Source: Colimorpha_A sp045591885 (lineage in GTDB: Bacteria > Bacillota > Clostridia > Oscillospirales > CAG-272). Taken from it: 14,135 bases of DNA. The position numbers and the translations under genes were made by a program. The stretch lies in the NCBI GenBank assembly GCA_045591885.1, contig JAZNTT010000068.1:1-14135 (forward strand), written 5' to 3'. Below, one piece after another: positions 1 to 7,679 of the stretch (its first letter is position 1; each line of letters begins with the position of its first letter). The notes beneath the pieces were generated by a model that saw only the letters and a list, made by a program, of their open reading frames with translations, was not told where the DNA came from and made no database searches.

Positions 1-2
1 TT

Positions 3-944
3 CCCGAAAAATTCATAACGATGGCAAGCCTTATCCTCTCGTATCTGCTCGCGATCGCGGCGATAACCTTCGTTATCGGAATAATGATCCCCGCGCTCGT
101 TGAATCAATAACCGAGATCGTGAAGTCGGTCGAAACGCTCTACCCGAAGGTTCTTGCGCTTCTCGAAAAGTACAATTTCGATACCAAAGACCTCAAAACG
201 ATGTTCGACAAGATCAACTTCGATCAGCTGATATCGACCCTGACATCAAACGCGGGTCACATTCTCGACACCGTTAAAAACTCCCTTAACGATCTCATAA
301 CCTTCCTTGCAAATCTCGTCACGATGGTCATCTTCTCAATATACCTCCTCGCAAACAAAAAGAGGATCGGCCGTCAGACAGATGACATAATAAAGGCATA
401 CTGCTCCGAAAAGCACGCGCCCAAGGTAAAATATCTCGTTGACCTCACCGTAAAAACCTTCACGAAATTCTTCTCGGGACAGTGTGTTGAGGCGATCATT
501 CTCGGAACGATATTCTTCATCGCGATGTCGATCTTCGGCTTCCCCTATGCCCCCGTCATAAGCGTGGTTATAGGCGTAACGGCTTTCATTCCCTACGTCG
601 GCGCGTTTATCGGATGCATCGTCGGCGTTCTCCTGATACTTATGGTAAGCCCGATGAGAGCGCTTATATTCGTCATAATGTTTCTCATCATTCAGCAGCT
701 TGAAAACAACCTCATCTATCCCCGTGTCGTAGGCGGAAGCATAGGTCTGCCCGCAATGTGGACCTTTGCCGCGCTCATTATCGGCGGCGCAGTATACGGT
801 GTTGTCGGAATGTTGGTATTCATTCCGCTCGCATCTATAATCTACACACTTTTGAAGAACGACGTTGCTATGCGCCTTAAGGCAAAAAAGGGAAAGGCTG
901 TGCAGGCCGAGGCTGAAGAGGAAAAGCAAGAAGAAACGGCATAA
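3..944 (+). CDS. AI-2E family transporter (YdiK/YtvI-like permease), 5' truncated
   Basis: Polytopic membrane protein of the AI-2E transporter family. The reading frame is already open at base 3, before the first ATG at 21, and the residues before that ATG run straight into a membrane segment, so the N-terminus is cut by the window edge. About 314 residues are visible against a usual 350-400. From the ATG: a hydrophobic segment at about 3-25, a soluble helical loop at about 26-85 (family-typical), a membrane segment at about 87-110, then four or five membrane segments from about 155 to 280. The C-terminal half has the family's PYVG (about 191-194) and QQLENN (about 225-230) signatures. The tail is charged (Lys/Glu). 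Substrate is uncertain: family members are linked to autoinducer-2 export, Na+/H+ exchange or unknown cargo. It ends 43 bases before pgsA with no terminator between, so co-transcription is likely. Confidence 0.88.
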   Translation, partial: PEKFITMASLILSYLLAIAAITFVIGIMIPALVESITEIVKSVETLYPKVLALLEKYNFDTKDLKTMFDKINFDQLISTLTSNAGHILDTVKNSLNDLITFLANLVTMVIFSIYLLANKKRIGRQTDDIIKAYCSEKHAPKVKYLVDLTVKTFTKFFSGQCVEAIILGTIFFIAMSIFGFPYAPVISVVIGVTAFIPYVGAFIGCIVGVLLILMVSPMRALIFVIMFLIIQQLENNLIYPRVVGGSIGLPAMWTFAALIIGGAVYGVVGMLVFIPLASIIYTLLKNDVAMRLKAKKGKAVQAEAEEEKQEETA

Positions 945-987
945 AGACCAACAAGGGTAAATATCAATATTTCTCACGGAGAACAAA

Positions 988-1575
988 ATGAGATATTCAA
1001 AGAAAGAAATCTTCACAATTCCAAATCTCCTGAGCGTTTTCAGGATACTGCTCATTCCGGTTTACGCGGTACTGTATATGAAGGCGCAAAATGCGAAGGA
1101 TTATATAATAGCAGCATCGGTGTTCATCGTATCGGCGCTGACCGACATGGTCGACGGTCTTATTGCAAGAAAATTCAATATGCGCTCGCGCATCGGGATA
1201 ATGCTTGACCCGTTCGCGGACAAGCTGACACAGGGCATAGTTATTATCTGTCTTACGCTTCGCAATCTTGAAATTCTGCCGCTCCTTATCGTGTTCCTTA
1301 TCAAGGAGGGCTTCATGTTCGTAATGGCATGCCGCTTGCTCCATAACGGAAAAATGCTCGACGGCGCACTCTTTGCGGGCAAGATATGCACGACCGTGCT
1401 GTTTATCAGCATGGCAGCGCTCGTCGTATTCAAGGATATTTCGACCGAGGGCGTTTACAGCATCGTGGGGCTCTGCTCCGTATTCATGATAATTTCGCTT
1501 GTCAGCTACGCAAAGTGCTTCTTCACCTCGTCCGAGCATATAAGGGATATAGACGAGGAAAAGAGTGAGGTGTAA
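988..1575 (+). CDS. pgsA: CDP-diacylglycerol--glycerol-3-phosphate 3-phosphatidyltransferase
   Basis: Membrane enzyme that transfers a phosphatidyl group from CDP-diacylglycerol to glycerol-3-phosphate, giving phosphatidylglycerol phosphate, the committed step to phosphatidylglycerol. The 195-residue protein carries the complete CDP-alcohol phosphatidyltransferase signature DGxxAR(x8)GxxxDxxxD: D56, G57, A60, R61, G70, D74 and D78, with Asp residues that bind metal and catalyse in this family. Several hydrophobic segments surround it (about 15-32, 40-55, 83-106, 122-145 and 150-172). The N-terminal TIPNLLSVFRILLIP is typical of PgsA. Start ATG 988 follows ACGGAG with 6 bases of spacing. First biosynthetic gene of the lipid operon. 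A related headgroup (cardiolipin or inositol phosphate) cannot be excluded, but length and motifs fit PgsA best. Confidence 0.9.
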   Translation: MRYSKKEIFTIPNLLSVFRILLIPVYAVLYMKAQNAKDYIIAASVFIVSALTDMVDGLIARKFNMRSRIGIMLDPFADKLTQGIVIICLTLRNLEILPLLIVFLIKEGFMFVMACRLLHNGKMLDGALFAGKICTTVLFISMAALVVFKDISTEGVYSIVGLCSVFMIISLVSYAKCFFTSSEHIRDIDEEKSEV

Positions 1576-1578
1576 AAA

Positions 1579-2061
1579 TTGATTAAAAGATTTTGGGTTG
1601 GCGTCATTTACGTCGCGGTGATCGGCGCACTCTCCAATATTTTCGCAATCTTCATTAACCGCGACAAATTGAACGAAAGTAAACGTCCGTTCAGAATCCA
1701 CAAATGGGAAAGGAACGGGAAAATATACGACAAGCTCGCAATAAGAAAATGGAAGGGCAAGGTCCCCGATATGAGCAAGTGTCTTCCCTTTCTGCGCCCG
1801 AAGAAGGTCGAATCCGGTACTACGTCAACCGATCTTCGCGCGCTTGTCAAGGAAACCTGTGTAGCGGAAATAGTGCATATTGCACTCATTATCCTCTCGC
1901 TCGGCGTTCTGTTTATCTGCCCGGGAAAGCTCGGAGCAATTCTATATATCTTCTGCTTCCTCGGAAATCTGCCATTCATTATGATCCAGCGCTATAACCG
2001 TCCGCAGTATATCATTGCCGAAGAAAGGCTGATGCGTCGAGAGGAGCGACTTCGTAAATGA
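1579..2061 (+). CDS. CrtO-like membrane acyltransferase (glycosyl-4,4'-diaponeurosporenoate acyltransferase family)
   Basis: A 160-residue membrane protein resembling the CrtO acyltransferase family of staphyloxanthin synthesis (S. aureus CrtO is of similar size). Shared landmarks recalled from that family: HKWE (41-44), an aromatic/basic RKWK box (56-59), KETCVAEIVH (91-100, compare ETKRAELIHW) and the C-terminal NLPFIMIQRYNRP (130-142, compare NVPIIIVQRYNRP). Hydrophobic segments lie at about 5-27, 98-114 and 117-136. Start is TTG 1579, three bases after the pgsA stop, with GAGGTG six bases upstream inside the pgsA end. Its stop overlaps the next start (ATGA at 2058-2061). No carotenoid genes are present, so the likely substrate is a glycolipid made by the adjacent glycosyltransferase; that is inference. 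Confidence 0.68.
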   Translation: MIKRFWVGVIYVAVIGALSNIFAIFINRDKLNESKRPFRIHKWERNGKIYDKLAIRKWKGKVPDMSKCLPFLRPKKVESGTTSTDLRALVKETCVAEIVHIALIILSLGVLFICPGKLGAILYIFCFLGNLPFIMIQRYNRPQYIIAEERLMRREERLRK

Positions 2062-3206
2062 AAATTCTGATCCTATCCTGTAACACAGGCGAAGGACATA
2101 ATTCTGCCGCACGCGCGATCCGCGAGGAAGCCGAAAGGCTCGGCGACACGGTCGATATATGGGATGCTATGTCCTTTTGGCCGAAGGCGACGAGCAAGCT
2201 CATCGTAGAGGGCCACGTATTCTTGTATAACAATATCCCCGAGCTTTTCGGGCTTGGTTACCGCTTTTTTGAAAAGGTAACCGAAATAAAAAACGAAATG
2301 CGAGAAAAACGCAAAAATACCTCTCAGCATATTTCTCCGCTTGCAAAAAAGCCGTCGGAGAAGCTTCACAAAGCAGTATCGGCAGGCAGATATGACGTAG
2401 TTATCTGCACCCATATATTCGCTTCACTCATGGTAAGCGAATATCGCAAGACCTGCGGCAAGGAGCAACCCACCTATCTCGTCGTTACCGATTATACCTG
2501 CTCTCCCGGCGCAAGCTTTTCCGACGTCGAGGCGTGCTTCACGCCGTCCGAGGGCTTGACGGAGGAGTTTTTGTCACTCGGAACGAAAAAAGAGATCATC
2601 GTCCCCGTCGGCATACCCGTTCGCGAGGACTTTTATACGAAATCCGACAAAAACGAAGCAAAAAGCAAGCTCGGTCTGCCGCTTGATAAGAGGATAGTAC
2701 TGCTCATGAGCGGAAGCATGGGCTGCGGCCCGATAGAAAAGACCGTTGCCGCGGTATCAGAGACGCTGCCTGACGATTGTCTGATAGTTGCCGTCTGCGG
2801 AAAAAACGAAAAGCTGCTTTCCGCCCTCAATTCTCTTTCAAAAATCAGAAAGAACGTCATTCCCGTCGGCTTCACTAAGGAAATCCCGACCTATATGGAT
2901 GCTTCCGAGCTTATCATCACGAAAGCGGGAGGATTATCGTCCACCGAAGCGGGTGTAAAGCATCTCCCCATCGTCTTTATTGATGCAATTCCCGGTCTTG
3001 AGATCCATAACCGTGATTACTTCGTAAGCCGCGGCTTCGCCTTTTACGGCGAAAAGCCGGAGGACATCTCCGACGTTATAAACACCGTTCTCGGCTCCGA
3101 ACCGCTGCTCCACGATATGCGAGAAAAAATGAAGGCGGAATTTACACACCGTTCGGCGCGCGAGATCGTCGGCTTCATTCATGAAAAACAAATTTTAAGG
3201 AAGTAA
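2058..3206 (+). CDS. UgtP/MGDG-synthase-like diacylglycerol glycosyltransferase
   Basis: GT28-type glycosyltransferase of 382 residues, the size class of Bacillus UgtP. The N-terminal MGDG-synthase domain begins with SCNTGEGHNSAARA (7-20), the nucleotide-sugar/acceptor loop of this family. The C-terminal GT28 domain has GSMGCGP (219-225), VGFTKEIPTYMDASE (270-284) and TKAGGLSSTEAGVKHLP (288-304), the UDP-sugar-binding signature, then FIDAIPGLE (307-315). There are no transmembrane segments, so it is probably a peripheral protein on the inner membrane face, making glucosyl- or galactosyl-diacylglycerol from UDP-sugar. It is translationally coupled to the CrtO-like gene by ATGA. Context suggests glycolipid (lipoteichoic acid anchor type) synthesis. 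Sugar, and mono- versus processive action, cannot be told from sequence. Confidence 0.85.
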   Translation: MKILILSCNTGEGHNSAARAIREEAERLGDTVDIWDAMSFWPKATSKLIVEGHVFLYNNIPELFGLGYRFFEKVTEIKNEMREKRKNTSQHISPLAKKPSEKLHKAVSAGRYDVVICTHIFASLMVSEYRKTCGKEQPTYLVVTDYTCSPGASFSDVEACFTPSEGLTEEFLSLGTKKEIIVPVGIPVREDFYTKSDKNEAKSKLGLPLDKRIVLLMSGSMGCGPIEKTVAAVSETLPDDCLIVAVCGKNEKLLSALNSLSKIRKNVIPVGFTKEIPTYMDASELIITKAGGLSSTEAGVKHLPIVFIDAIPGLEIHNRDYFVSRGFAFYGEKPEDISDVINTVLGSEPLLHDMREKMKAEFTHRSAREIVGFIHEKQILRK

Positions 3207-3213
3207 CTCCCTT

Positions 3214-3945
3214 ATGAACAAAAAGTCAAACGAAAGCGAAAAGCTGACGCTTGTCGACTTTCGTCGTCTTTCACCGAAAACACTTATATGCGGTGAGTAC
3301 AGATATCTGCTTCTGCTCCTTTTCTGGCCGATATTCGGAATCTGCTTCTCGTCACTTGAGGTTTACAGAACTGTTGAGAACTGTAAGCACTACGTCGTTT
3401 ATTCGCCGCTTGACGACGTAATACCGTTCTGCGAGCTTTTCGTGATACCGTATATGATATGGTTCGGCTACATAGTCGGAATGTACGTCTACACGATACT
3501 TTTCGATACCGAAGCATATAAAAAATATATGTATTTCATAATCGGAACCTATACGGTAACAATTATCATATATCTTATATTCCCGACGATGCAGGAGCTT
3601 CGCCCCGACCTTGACGGTCTCGGAAGAAGTAATTTCCTCACGCGCTTCATGGCTGATTTTTATGATTTCGACACAAACACGAACGTCTGCCCGTCGCTTC
3701 ATGTAACGGGCGCGGTTGCAGTATCGGTCGCCGCCTGGCACAGCAAGCTTTTCGGAAAACGCATCTGGCGTATCGCATTCACTGTAATGACGGTGCTGAT
3801 CGCACTTTCGACCGTGTTCTTAAAGCAACACTCGATAATTGATATGCCGTGGGCGCTGCTCGTCTGCGCACTCGTCTATCCGTTCGTGTACAGCGACAGC
3901 TTCAAAGCAAATTTGAAAAAGCTTTGTACCAAAAAAAATAAATGA
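3214..3945 (+). CDS. PAP2-superfamily membrane lipid phosphatase
   Basis: A 243-residue membrane protein with PAP2 (type 2 phosphatidic acid phosphatase) motifs: ELRPD (128-132) for motif 1, CPSLH (159-163) for motif 2 with His163, and KQHSIID (204-210) for motif 3 with His206 and Asp210. Hydrophobic segments lie at about 31-50, 74-98, 106-124, 164-176, 187-203 and 209-226. SD AAGGAAG lies about ten bases upstream of the ATG at 3214, eight bases after the previous stop. Last gene of the operon, before the terminator at 3945-3972. In this setting it could dephosphorylate the phosphatidylglycerol phosphate made by PgsA (a PgpB-like role) or supply diacylglycerol to the UgtP-like enzyme; both are inference. 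The CPSLH form resembles the inositolphosphotransferase-like PAP2 branch, an alternative. Confidence 0.78.
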   Translation: MNKKSNESEKLTLVDFRRLSPKTLICGEYRYLLLLLFWPIFGICFSSLEVYRTVENCKHYVVYSPLDDVIPFCELFVIPYMIWFGYIVGMYVYTILFDTEAYKKYMYFIIGTYTVTIIIYLIFPTMQELRPDLDGLGRSNFLTRFMADFYDFDTNTNVCPSLHVTGAVAVSVAAWHSKLFGKRIWRIAFTVMTVLIALSTVFLKQHSIIDMPWALLVCALVYPFVYSDSFKANLKKLCTKKNK

Positions 3946-3972
3946 TCGGACGGAGATCTACGCCCGATTTTT
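3945..3972 (+). terminator. Rho-independent terminator of the lipid operon
   Basis: The arms ATCGGACG (3945-3952) and CGCCCGAT (3961-3968) pair with one A-C mismatch around an 8-base loop and run into five Ts (3968-3972). It starts at the last base of the PAP2 stop codon. Confidence 0.75.
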
Positions 3973-4002
3973 CGTATTGACGTTCTTGATACACATTTTG
4001 AA

Positions 4003-4031
4003 TTGACAAAGAACGGATAAAGGGTTATAAT
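4003..4031 (+). promoter_or_regulatory. Consensus sigma-A promoter for the lipoprotein gene
   Basis: TTGACA at 4003-4008 and TATAAT at 4026-4031 are separated by exactly 17 bases, a perfect match to the vegetative consensus. It lies 36 bases upstream of the ATG at 4068 and downstream of the lipid-operon terminator, so the lipoprotein is an independent unit. An A+T-rich leader and AGAGG (about 4057-4061) follow. Confidence 0.9.
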
Positions 4032-4067
4032 TAAAATATAAAAATTTTAAATATAAAGAGGTATGAA

Positions 4068-5438
4068 ATGAAACGTATCACAAGCTTTTTTCTAATCGCT
4101 CTTCTCCTTTTGCAAATGCTTTTCTCATGTGCATCAAATGACGGCAACGGCAAAAAAGACGATCCCCAGGAGCCGACGCTCCCCGAGGATAATTACGTTG
4201 AAACGGAGCCCGGAGCAGTATTAAGAATATTCGTAGATCAAAATGAAATAAAGAAGCAGGAAAATTCCCGTCCTTACGATGAAACGAAGGAGGACATCTC
4301 TCTCATTCTTGTGATAGGTCAGTCAAATTTCACCCGCAAGGCGGGATATGCATGGGAATACAGTCATTACTACATCAAGCATATAAGCTCCGTCGAGCCG
4401 ACACCGCCGACTCTTCCGAAGCCCGGAACGGCATATTCCTTCTTTGCCGGCGCGCAAACCTTCCAGCTGAATGATGCAAGCGATATGTATTACAGCTCAG
4501 CTCCCGAAAAAAAGAACGACTGTGTCGGCGGAGTGACGCCGCCGTTTGCGGTAAGATGGAATGAACTGACGGGAACAAAGGTCGTATTCATTCAAGCGGC
4601 AGTTGAAGCAACCGGAATCCACGAATGGGTGTCAGACCCGCAGAATTATACGTGCAACTGCGACAATTACGGCAAAGGTGTCTGCTTCTCAAACGCTGCA
4701 TTAACCTACAAGAAAGCATATACGTCTCTCTCCGAAAGCTATAATATAGTACATACGGGCTACATTTGGAATCAAGGCGAGCATGACGAAGTGAAGAGAT
4801 CGGGCGCGACAGTCCATGACGACCAGACCTACTATGATGCATATAAGAGCATGCACGAGTCGTTCATGAAGATTCTCGACCTCGATTTCGGCGGTATTTC
4901 CGTTGTCCGTGCAGACCGCGCGGGCGACACTAAGGAAGCAAGCACGTCCTACACCAGAGCACGTTATGCTCAGTATAAGCTCTGCAACGATATTGATAAT
5001 CTTTATATGATTTCGACACTCTCCGAGACGTGCAGCCGCGATATGATGGACCAAGGAAATTCCACCCATTATACTCAAAAGGTATTCAACGATATGGGTG
5101 TGGATATGGCAAACAATCTCTATTCGCGCCTCGGCCTCGGTGAAACAAACGCGTATGACGGAATAAAGATATATAACAAGAATGGCGTTTTGATATCACA
5201 TATCGATGCCGACGGATCGCTCATTTACGGAACGAACGAGTTTGATTTCAAAAACACCGCAGGCAGGATCCTGATAAAAACCTCTGCCCTCGGACGCGAC
5301 GATAAGGTGTCCTATAAGCTCTTCTACAACGGAGTTGATTACTCAAAGTATATCGACGGCTACGGCCAGATCGACTGGGGACATTTCAAGAATGATACCG
5401 ACGTGCAAACAGTAAAGGTGCTTGTAACGGTAAGATAA
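4068..5438 (+). CDS. Lipoprotein, SGNH/GQSN-type carbohydrate esterase (sialate O-acetylesterase-like)
   Basis: A 456-residue exported lipoprotein. The signal peptide is hydrophobic from about 5 to 19 with a lipobox LFSC, Cys21 being the lipidation site, followed by a Gly/Asp/Pro-rich linker. The catalytic domain has the hallmarks of the sialate O-acetylesterase (SASA/DUF303, CE6-like) branch of SGNH hydrolases: GQSN (84-87, nucleophile Ser86), WNQGEHD (234-240, the WxQGExD block) and STHYTQ (332-337, candidate catalytic His334), then NDMGVDMANNLY. A C-terminal beta-rich region (about 365-456) may be a carbohydrate-contact or accessory domain. Likely role is removing acetyl groups from a polysaccharide or host glycan outside the cell; the substrate is unknown. 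Start ATG 4068 follows AGAGG by six bases. Monocistronic between a consensus promoter and the terminator at 5600-5636. Confidence 0.8.
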   Translation: MKRITSFFLIALLLLQMLFSCASNDGNGKKDDPQEPTLPEDNYVETEPGAVLRIFVDQNEIKKQENSRPYDETKEDISLILVIGQSNFTRKAGYAWEYSHYYIKHISSVEPTPPTLPKPGTAYSFFAGAQTFQLNDASDMYYSSAPEKKNDCVGGVTPPFAVRWNELTGTKVVFIQAAVEATGIHEWVSDPQNYTCNCDNYGKGVCFSNAALTYKKAYTSLSESYNIVHTGYIWNQGEHDEVKRSGATVHDDQTYYDAYKSMHESFMKILDLDFGGISVVRADRAGDTKEASTSYTRARYAQYKLCNDIDNLYMISTLSETCSRDMMDQGNSTHYTQKVFNDMGVDMANNLYSRLGLGETNAYDGIKIYNKNGVLISHIDADGSLIYGTNEFDFKNTAGRILIKTSALGRDDKVSYKLFYNGVDYSKYIDGYGQIDWGHFKNDTDVQTVKVLVTVR

Positions 5439-5599
5439 TAAAAAAACGCATCAGGCGGATACGAATAAGGATGTTATCCCATAAGCAGTTGTTTGGAGCA
5501 TATAACTGCTTTGCGCAAGTTGTCATAGGAATATCTTGCATAAGCCGGTATCTTTGAGCAGCACGGACGGTTTTCACAACGTAATATTTGTAATAAAAC
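5439..5599 (+). other. Structured 3' region after the esterase gene; possible 3' UTR or small RNA
   Basis: No convincing ORF. It contains a hairpin AAGCAGTT (5483-5490) / AACTGCTT (5504-5511) with a 13-base loop and a second short pairing GCAAG / CTTGC just after. With the terminator at 5600 it makes an unusually long 3' tail. No separate promoter was seen and no known RNA family was recognised. Confidence 0.3.
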
Positions 5600-5636
5600 A
5601 GAGCGTGAGTTGTAAATTTCTCACGCTCTTTTATTT
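5600..5636. terminator. Bidirectional Rho-independent terminator between convergent transcripts
   Basis: A perfect 10-base stem AGAGCGTGAG (5600-5609) / CTCACGCTCT (5620-5629) with a 10-base loop. It is followed by TTTTATTT on the plus strand and by GTTTTATT on the minus strand. It sits between the plus-strand esterase and the minus-strand block, so it probably stops both. Confidence 0.88.
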
Positions 5637-5812
5637 CGCCTATAACGAGGCAGTTATATTTATTGCGTTCCTTTCTCGGATGCATTGTAGTGCCGTCCTC
5701 CGCAGGAGCGTCCTCCCAATCGGATTCGCCATGTCAGCAATACTTTAAAAGTCAATTTATATCGAATAATCATAATATCAGATGCACCATTGTAATTTTG
5801 CGTTAAACAATG
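5637..5812. other. Intergenic stretch with no supported gene
   Basis: Between the terminator and the small Cys4 gene. Only a minor inverted repeat TATAAC/GTTATA near 5641-5657 is visible. A 30-codon minus-strand reading (ATG near 5732) lacks a ribosome site and is not called. Confidence 0.5.
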
Positions 5813-6100
5813 TCATCTATTATTTGAGATATAATATACTACCGCATCCTCTCGTTGTTTCTTCGCACATTCAGCGCAGATTTGGCCAAGACCGATCTCA
5901 TAATTTTCACGCCAATCTATCGGCATAGAAATCGGGATATTAGTCGTCACCCCGCATATAATACATTTCTCATATTCCTCTTCAACGGAGACACACGCTT
6001 CCACACAATCAGTCTCTTTTTGACAGGATGATGTCTTAAAAAAACGGTATATTTTGGTAAAGATATTGTTTTTAGCCATTTGCGTTTCGCTTCTTCCCAT
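5813..6100 (-). CDS. Small Cys4 (zinc-ribbon-like) protein of unknown function
   Basis: A 95-residue protein with two CxxC pairs, CIIC (46-49) and CAEC (75-78), framing a segment with NYEIGLGQICAEC (66-78). Short Clostridia proteins with a CxxC, a stretch ending in Y-x-x-G-x-G-Q-x-C and a second CxxC are common, and four Cys suit a structural zinc site. The N-terminal half is basic then Cys-containing (C26, C32, C36) with no signal peptide, so it is probably cytoplasmic. ATG 6100 has a weak ribosome site; Met8 (6079), with GGGAAG about 13 bases upstream, is an alternative. It lies 52 bases after gene E with no clear terminator between, so it may be the last gene of the surface-protein transcript, though nothing in the sequence ties it to that function. 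Confidence 0.6.
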   Translation of the reverse strand: MGRSETQMAKNNIFTKIYRFFKTSSCQKETDCVEACVSVEEEYEKCIICGVTTNIPISMPIDWRENYEIGLGQICAECAKKQREDAVVYYISNNR

Positions 6101-6152
6101 CTCTTGTGTTTCGTGTATAACAGCCCGCCGGTAAGGGTGTGCCGTATTTATA

Positions 6153-7598
6153 TTAAATTTGACAGCGCTTTCTGTCGTATACTACAAGTGCAATTAAAGT
6201 CAAAGCGCTGACGATCATAATAACGAACCAGAAGGTCAGATAGCCTGTATCATCCGTTGGAGGCGACGTCGTGCTATCAGCGTCATAAATGTTTTGGAAA
6301 GCGGCATTCAGTGTATCGACTGACTTACCGTTCATCGTATAGGACGCAATCAATTTGTTATCCTCACTCAACGTCACGCTAACGGCAATCTCATAGACTT
6401 CCGTATCGTAGGTCATTCCATAGCAGCCGTGATCCGTTTCGGAAAGCTTGTAGGTATAAGTCTTGCCGATATCGTCCTTGTCAAAAATTAGTGCAAAAGA
6501 TGCTTTACCCCTGTCATCGGAAGCGGCTGCGATTTTTGCAGAAGTTGCAGTGTTTTCCAGAACGAATTCAAATCCGCCAAGACCGTGGCTGAGTTTGCCC
6601 TTGACCTCCAATTTCTTGTCAACGCTGATCTGAACCGTAATAGGATCGAGATCCGGTACAGCGGGGGGAACAAAGGTGTTGTTAAAGGTCACGACTACGC
6701 CGCAGCCGCCATTAGCTTCGGCAACTTTTGCGTTCTCGGTGCCTGTAACGCTGTTGATCTCAAGCTTACCGTCCATATCTACGTCGGTGACAAGTACAGT
6801 GAAGTGGTTCACAGTCTTGTCGTAATCAACGTTTTCGAGATTACCGATCACCTCACCGATGCGATACTTGTATGTACCAACTCTATCGAAGATAAGCGCT
6901 TGGAACACCTCGTTGAAATCAAATTTATTGAAATCTGCCTTTTCCGCATCGTAGGTCACGGTCTGTTCGCCAAGCTTAGTCCAATTATCACCGTTCTTCT
7001 GTTCCAAAATGAACGTAAAGCTATCGCCGGTCTGCCATTCGCGGCCTTCTAAAACCTTGATTCCGCTGACGGTTACATTATTCGGTTTTACCGCATCGGG
7101 CGTATAGACGTTCACAAAGCCGACGTTTGCCACGCCGTCTGCACTGACGGTTACGGTCTTTGTAGCATCGCCTTTCACGGTAAAGCCCGCGAGGGTAGTC
7201 ATCTGCTCGGTTACCTTAACGGTGGTTCCTTCTTCGAGCCCTTCGATTCCAAAGCTCACACCGGGCTTGACAGATACGTTCAGCACTCCGTTCGCATCAG
7301 CTGTCATTTTTCCGACAGTTGTGTTCAACTTCGCATTGGCGTAATAGGAGCCAAGCTCTATCTTGAAGTCGAAGCTGACGTTATTCGGGATCTTGTAATC
7401 CTTGCCCAAAGGATGTTCCACAACCTTACTGATTGCCAAACAGCTCGCCTTCACGTCATCGGGAATGAAAGTGTTGGTGATGCTATCTGTCGAGGTCACG
7501 ATGAAGCCGTAGGTGGTTCCTATAGCAGACGTAGTCAACATCACAAGCGACAGCAGCATCGCAAGCCTTCTTATTATTTTACCGGTTCTCAAAATCAT
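6153..7598 (-). CDS. Gene E: pilin-like surface protein with Spy0128/FctA-type isopeptide domains and a C-terminal sorting signal
   Basis: A 481-residue exported protein. The N-terminus (hydrophobic about 12-28) continues into a degenerate SipW-type motif, SAIGTTYGFIVTSTDSITNT (24-43). Three beta domains follow, each with the Lys/Glu/Asn set expected for an intramolecular isopeptide bond: domain 1 (about 50-166, DUF5979-like) K58, E131, N163; domain 2 (about 173-310, Spy0128/FctA-like) K181, E249, N306 or N307; domain 3 (about 318-438) K328 or K329, E387, N436. The C-terminus is a wall-sorting tail: SPPTDDTG (445-452), hydrophobic about 453-474, then a short basic end. The motif lacks the usual Gly of LPxTG. 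A major pilin, or shaft or wall anchor of the TasA-like fibre, is the best guess. The CAGGAGG is only three bases before ATG 7598; TTG at codon 3 is an alternative start. Confidence 0.85.
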   Translation of the reverse strand: MILRTGKIIRRLAMLLSLVMLTTSAIGTTYGFIVTSTDSITNTFIPDDVKASCLAISKVVEHPLGKDYKIPNNVSFDFKIELGSYYANAKLNTTVGKMTADANGVLNVSVKPGVSFGIEGLEEGTTVKVTEQMTTLAGFTVKGDATKTVTVSADGVANVGFVNVYTPDAVKPNNVTVSGIKVLEGREWQTGDSFTFILEQKNGDNWTKLGEQTVTYDAEKADFNKFDFNEVFQALIFDRVGTYKYRIGEVIGNLENVDYDKTVNHFTVLVTDVDMDGKLEINSVTGTENAKVAEANGGCGVVVTFNNTFVPPAVPDLDPITVQISVDKKLEVKGKLSHGLGGFEFVLENTATSAKIAAASDDRGKASFALIFDKDDIGKTYTYKLSETDHGCYGMTYDTEVYEIAVSVTLSEDNKLIASYTMNGKSVDTLNAAFQNIYDADSTTSPPTDDTGYLTFWFVIMIVSALTLIALVVYDRKRCQI

Positions 7599-7632
7599 CT
7601 GCCTCCTGTATTAAGGAACTATATAAATTGTT

Positions 7633-7679
7633 CGGCAATCAAAAGGCATAAACACGAGACTTATGCCCTTTGATCGCCG
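7633..7679 (-). repeat. Long inverted repeat (19-base stem) between genes D and E
   Basis: Arms 7633-7651 and 7661-7679; on the minus-strand RNA all 19 positions pair, two as G-U. There is no U-run after it, and the next bases lead to the ribosome site of E. More likely a processing or stability hairpin than a terminator. Confidence 0.7.

Noticed and set aside
336..1701. Minus-strand open frames across the AI-2E and pgsA genes
   Set aside because: Rich in His, Tyr, Arg and Glu with no domain; they shadow well-supported plus-strand membrane proteins.
5638..5735. A 30-codon minus-strand frame (MANPIGRTLLRRTALQCIRE...) as a possible gene remnant
   Set aside because: No ribosome site and no family recognised; too short to support a pseudogene call.
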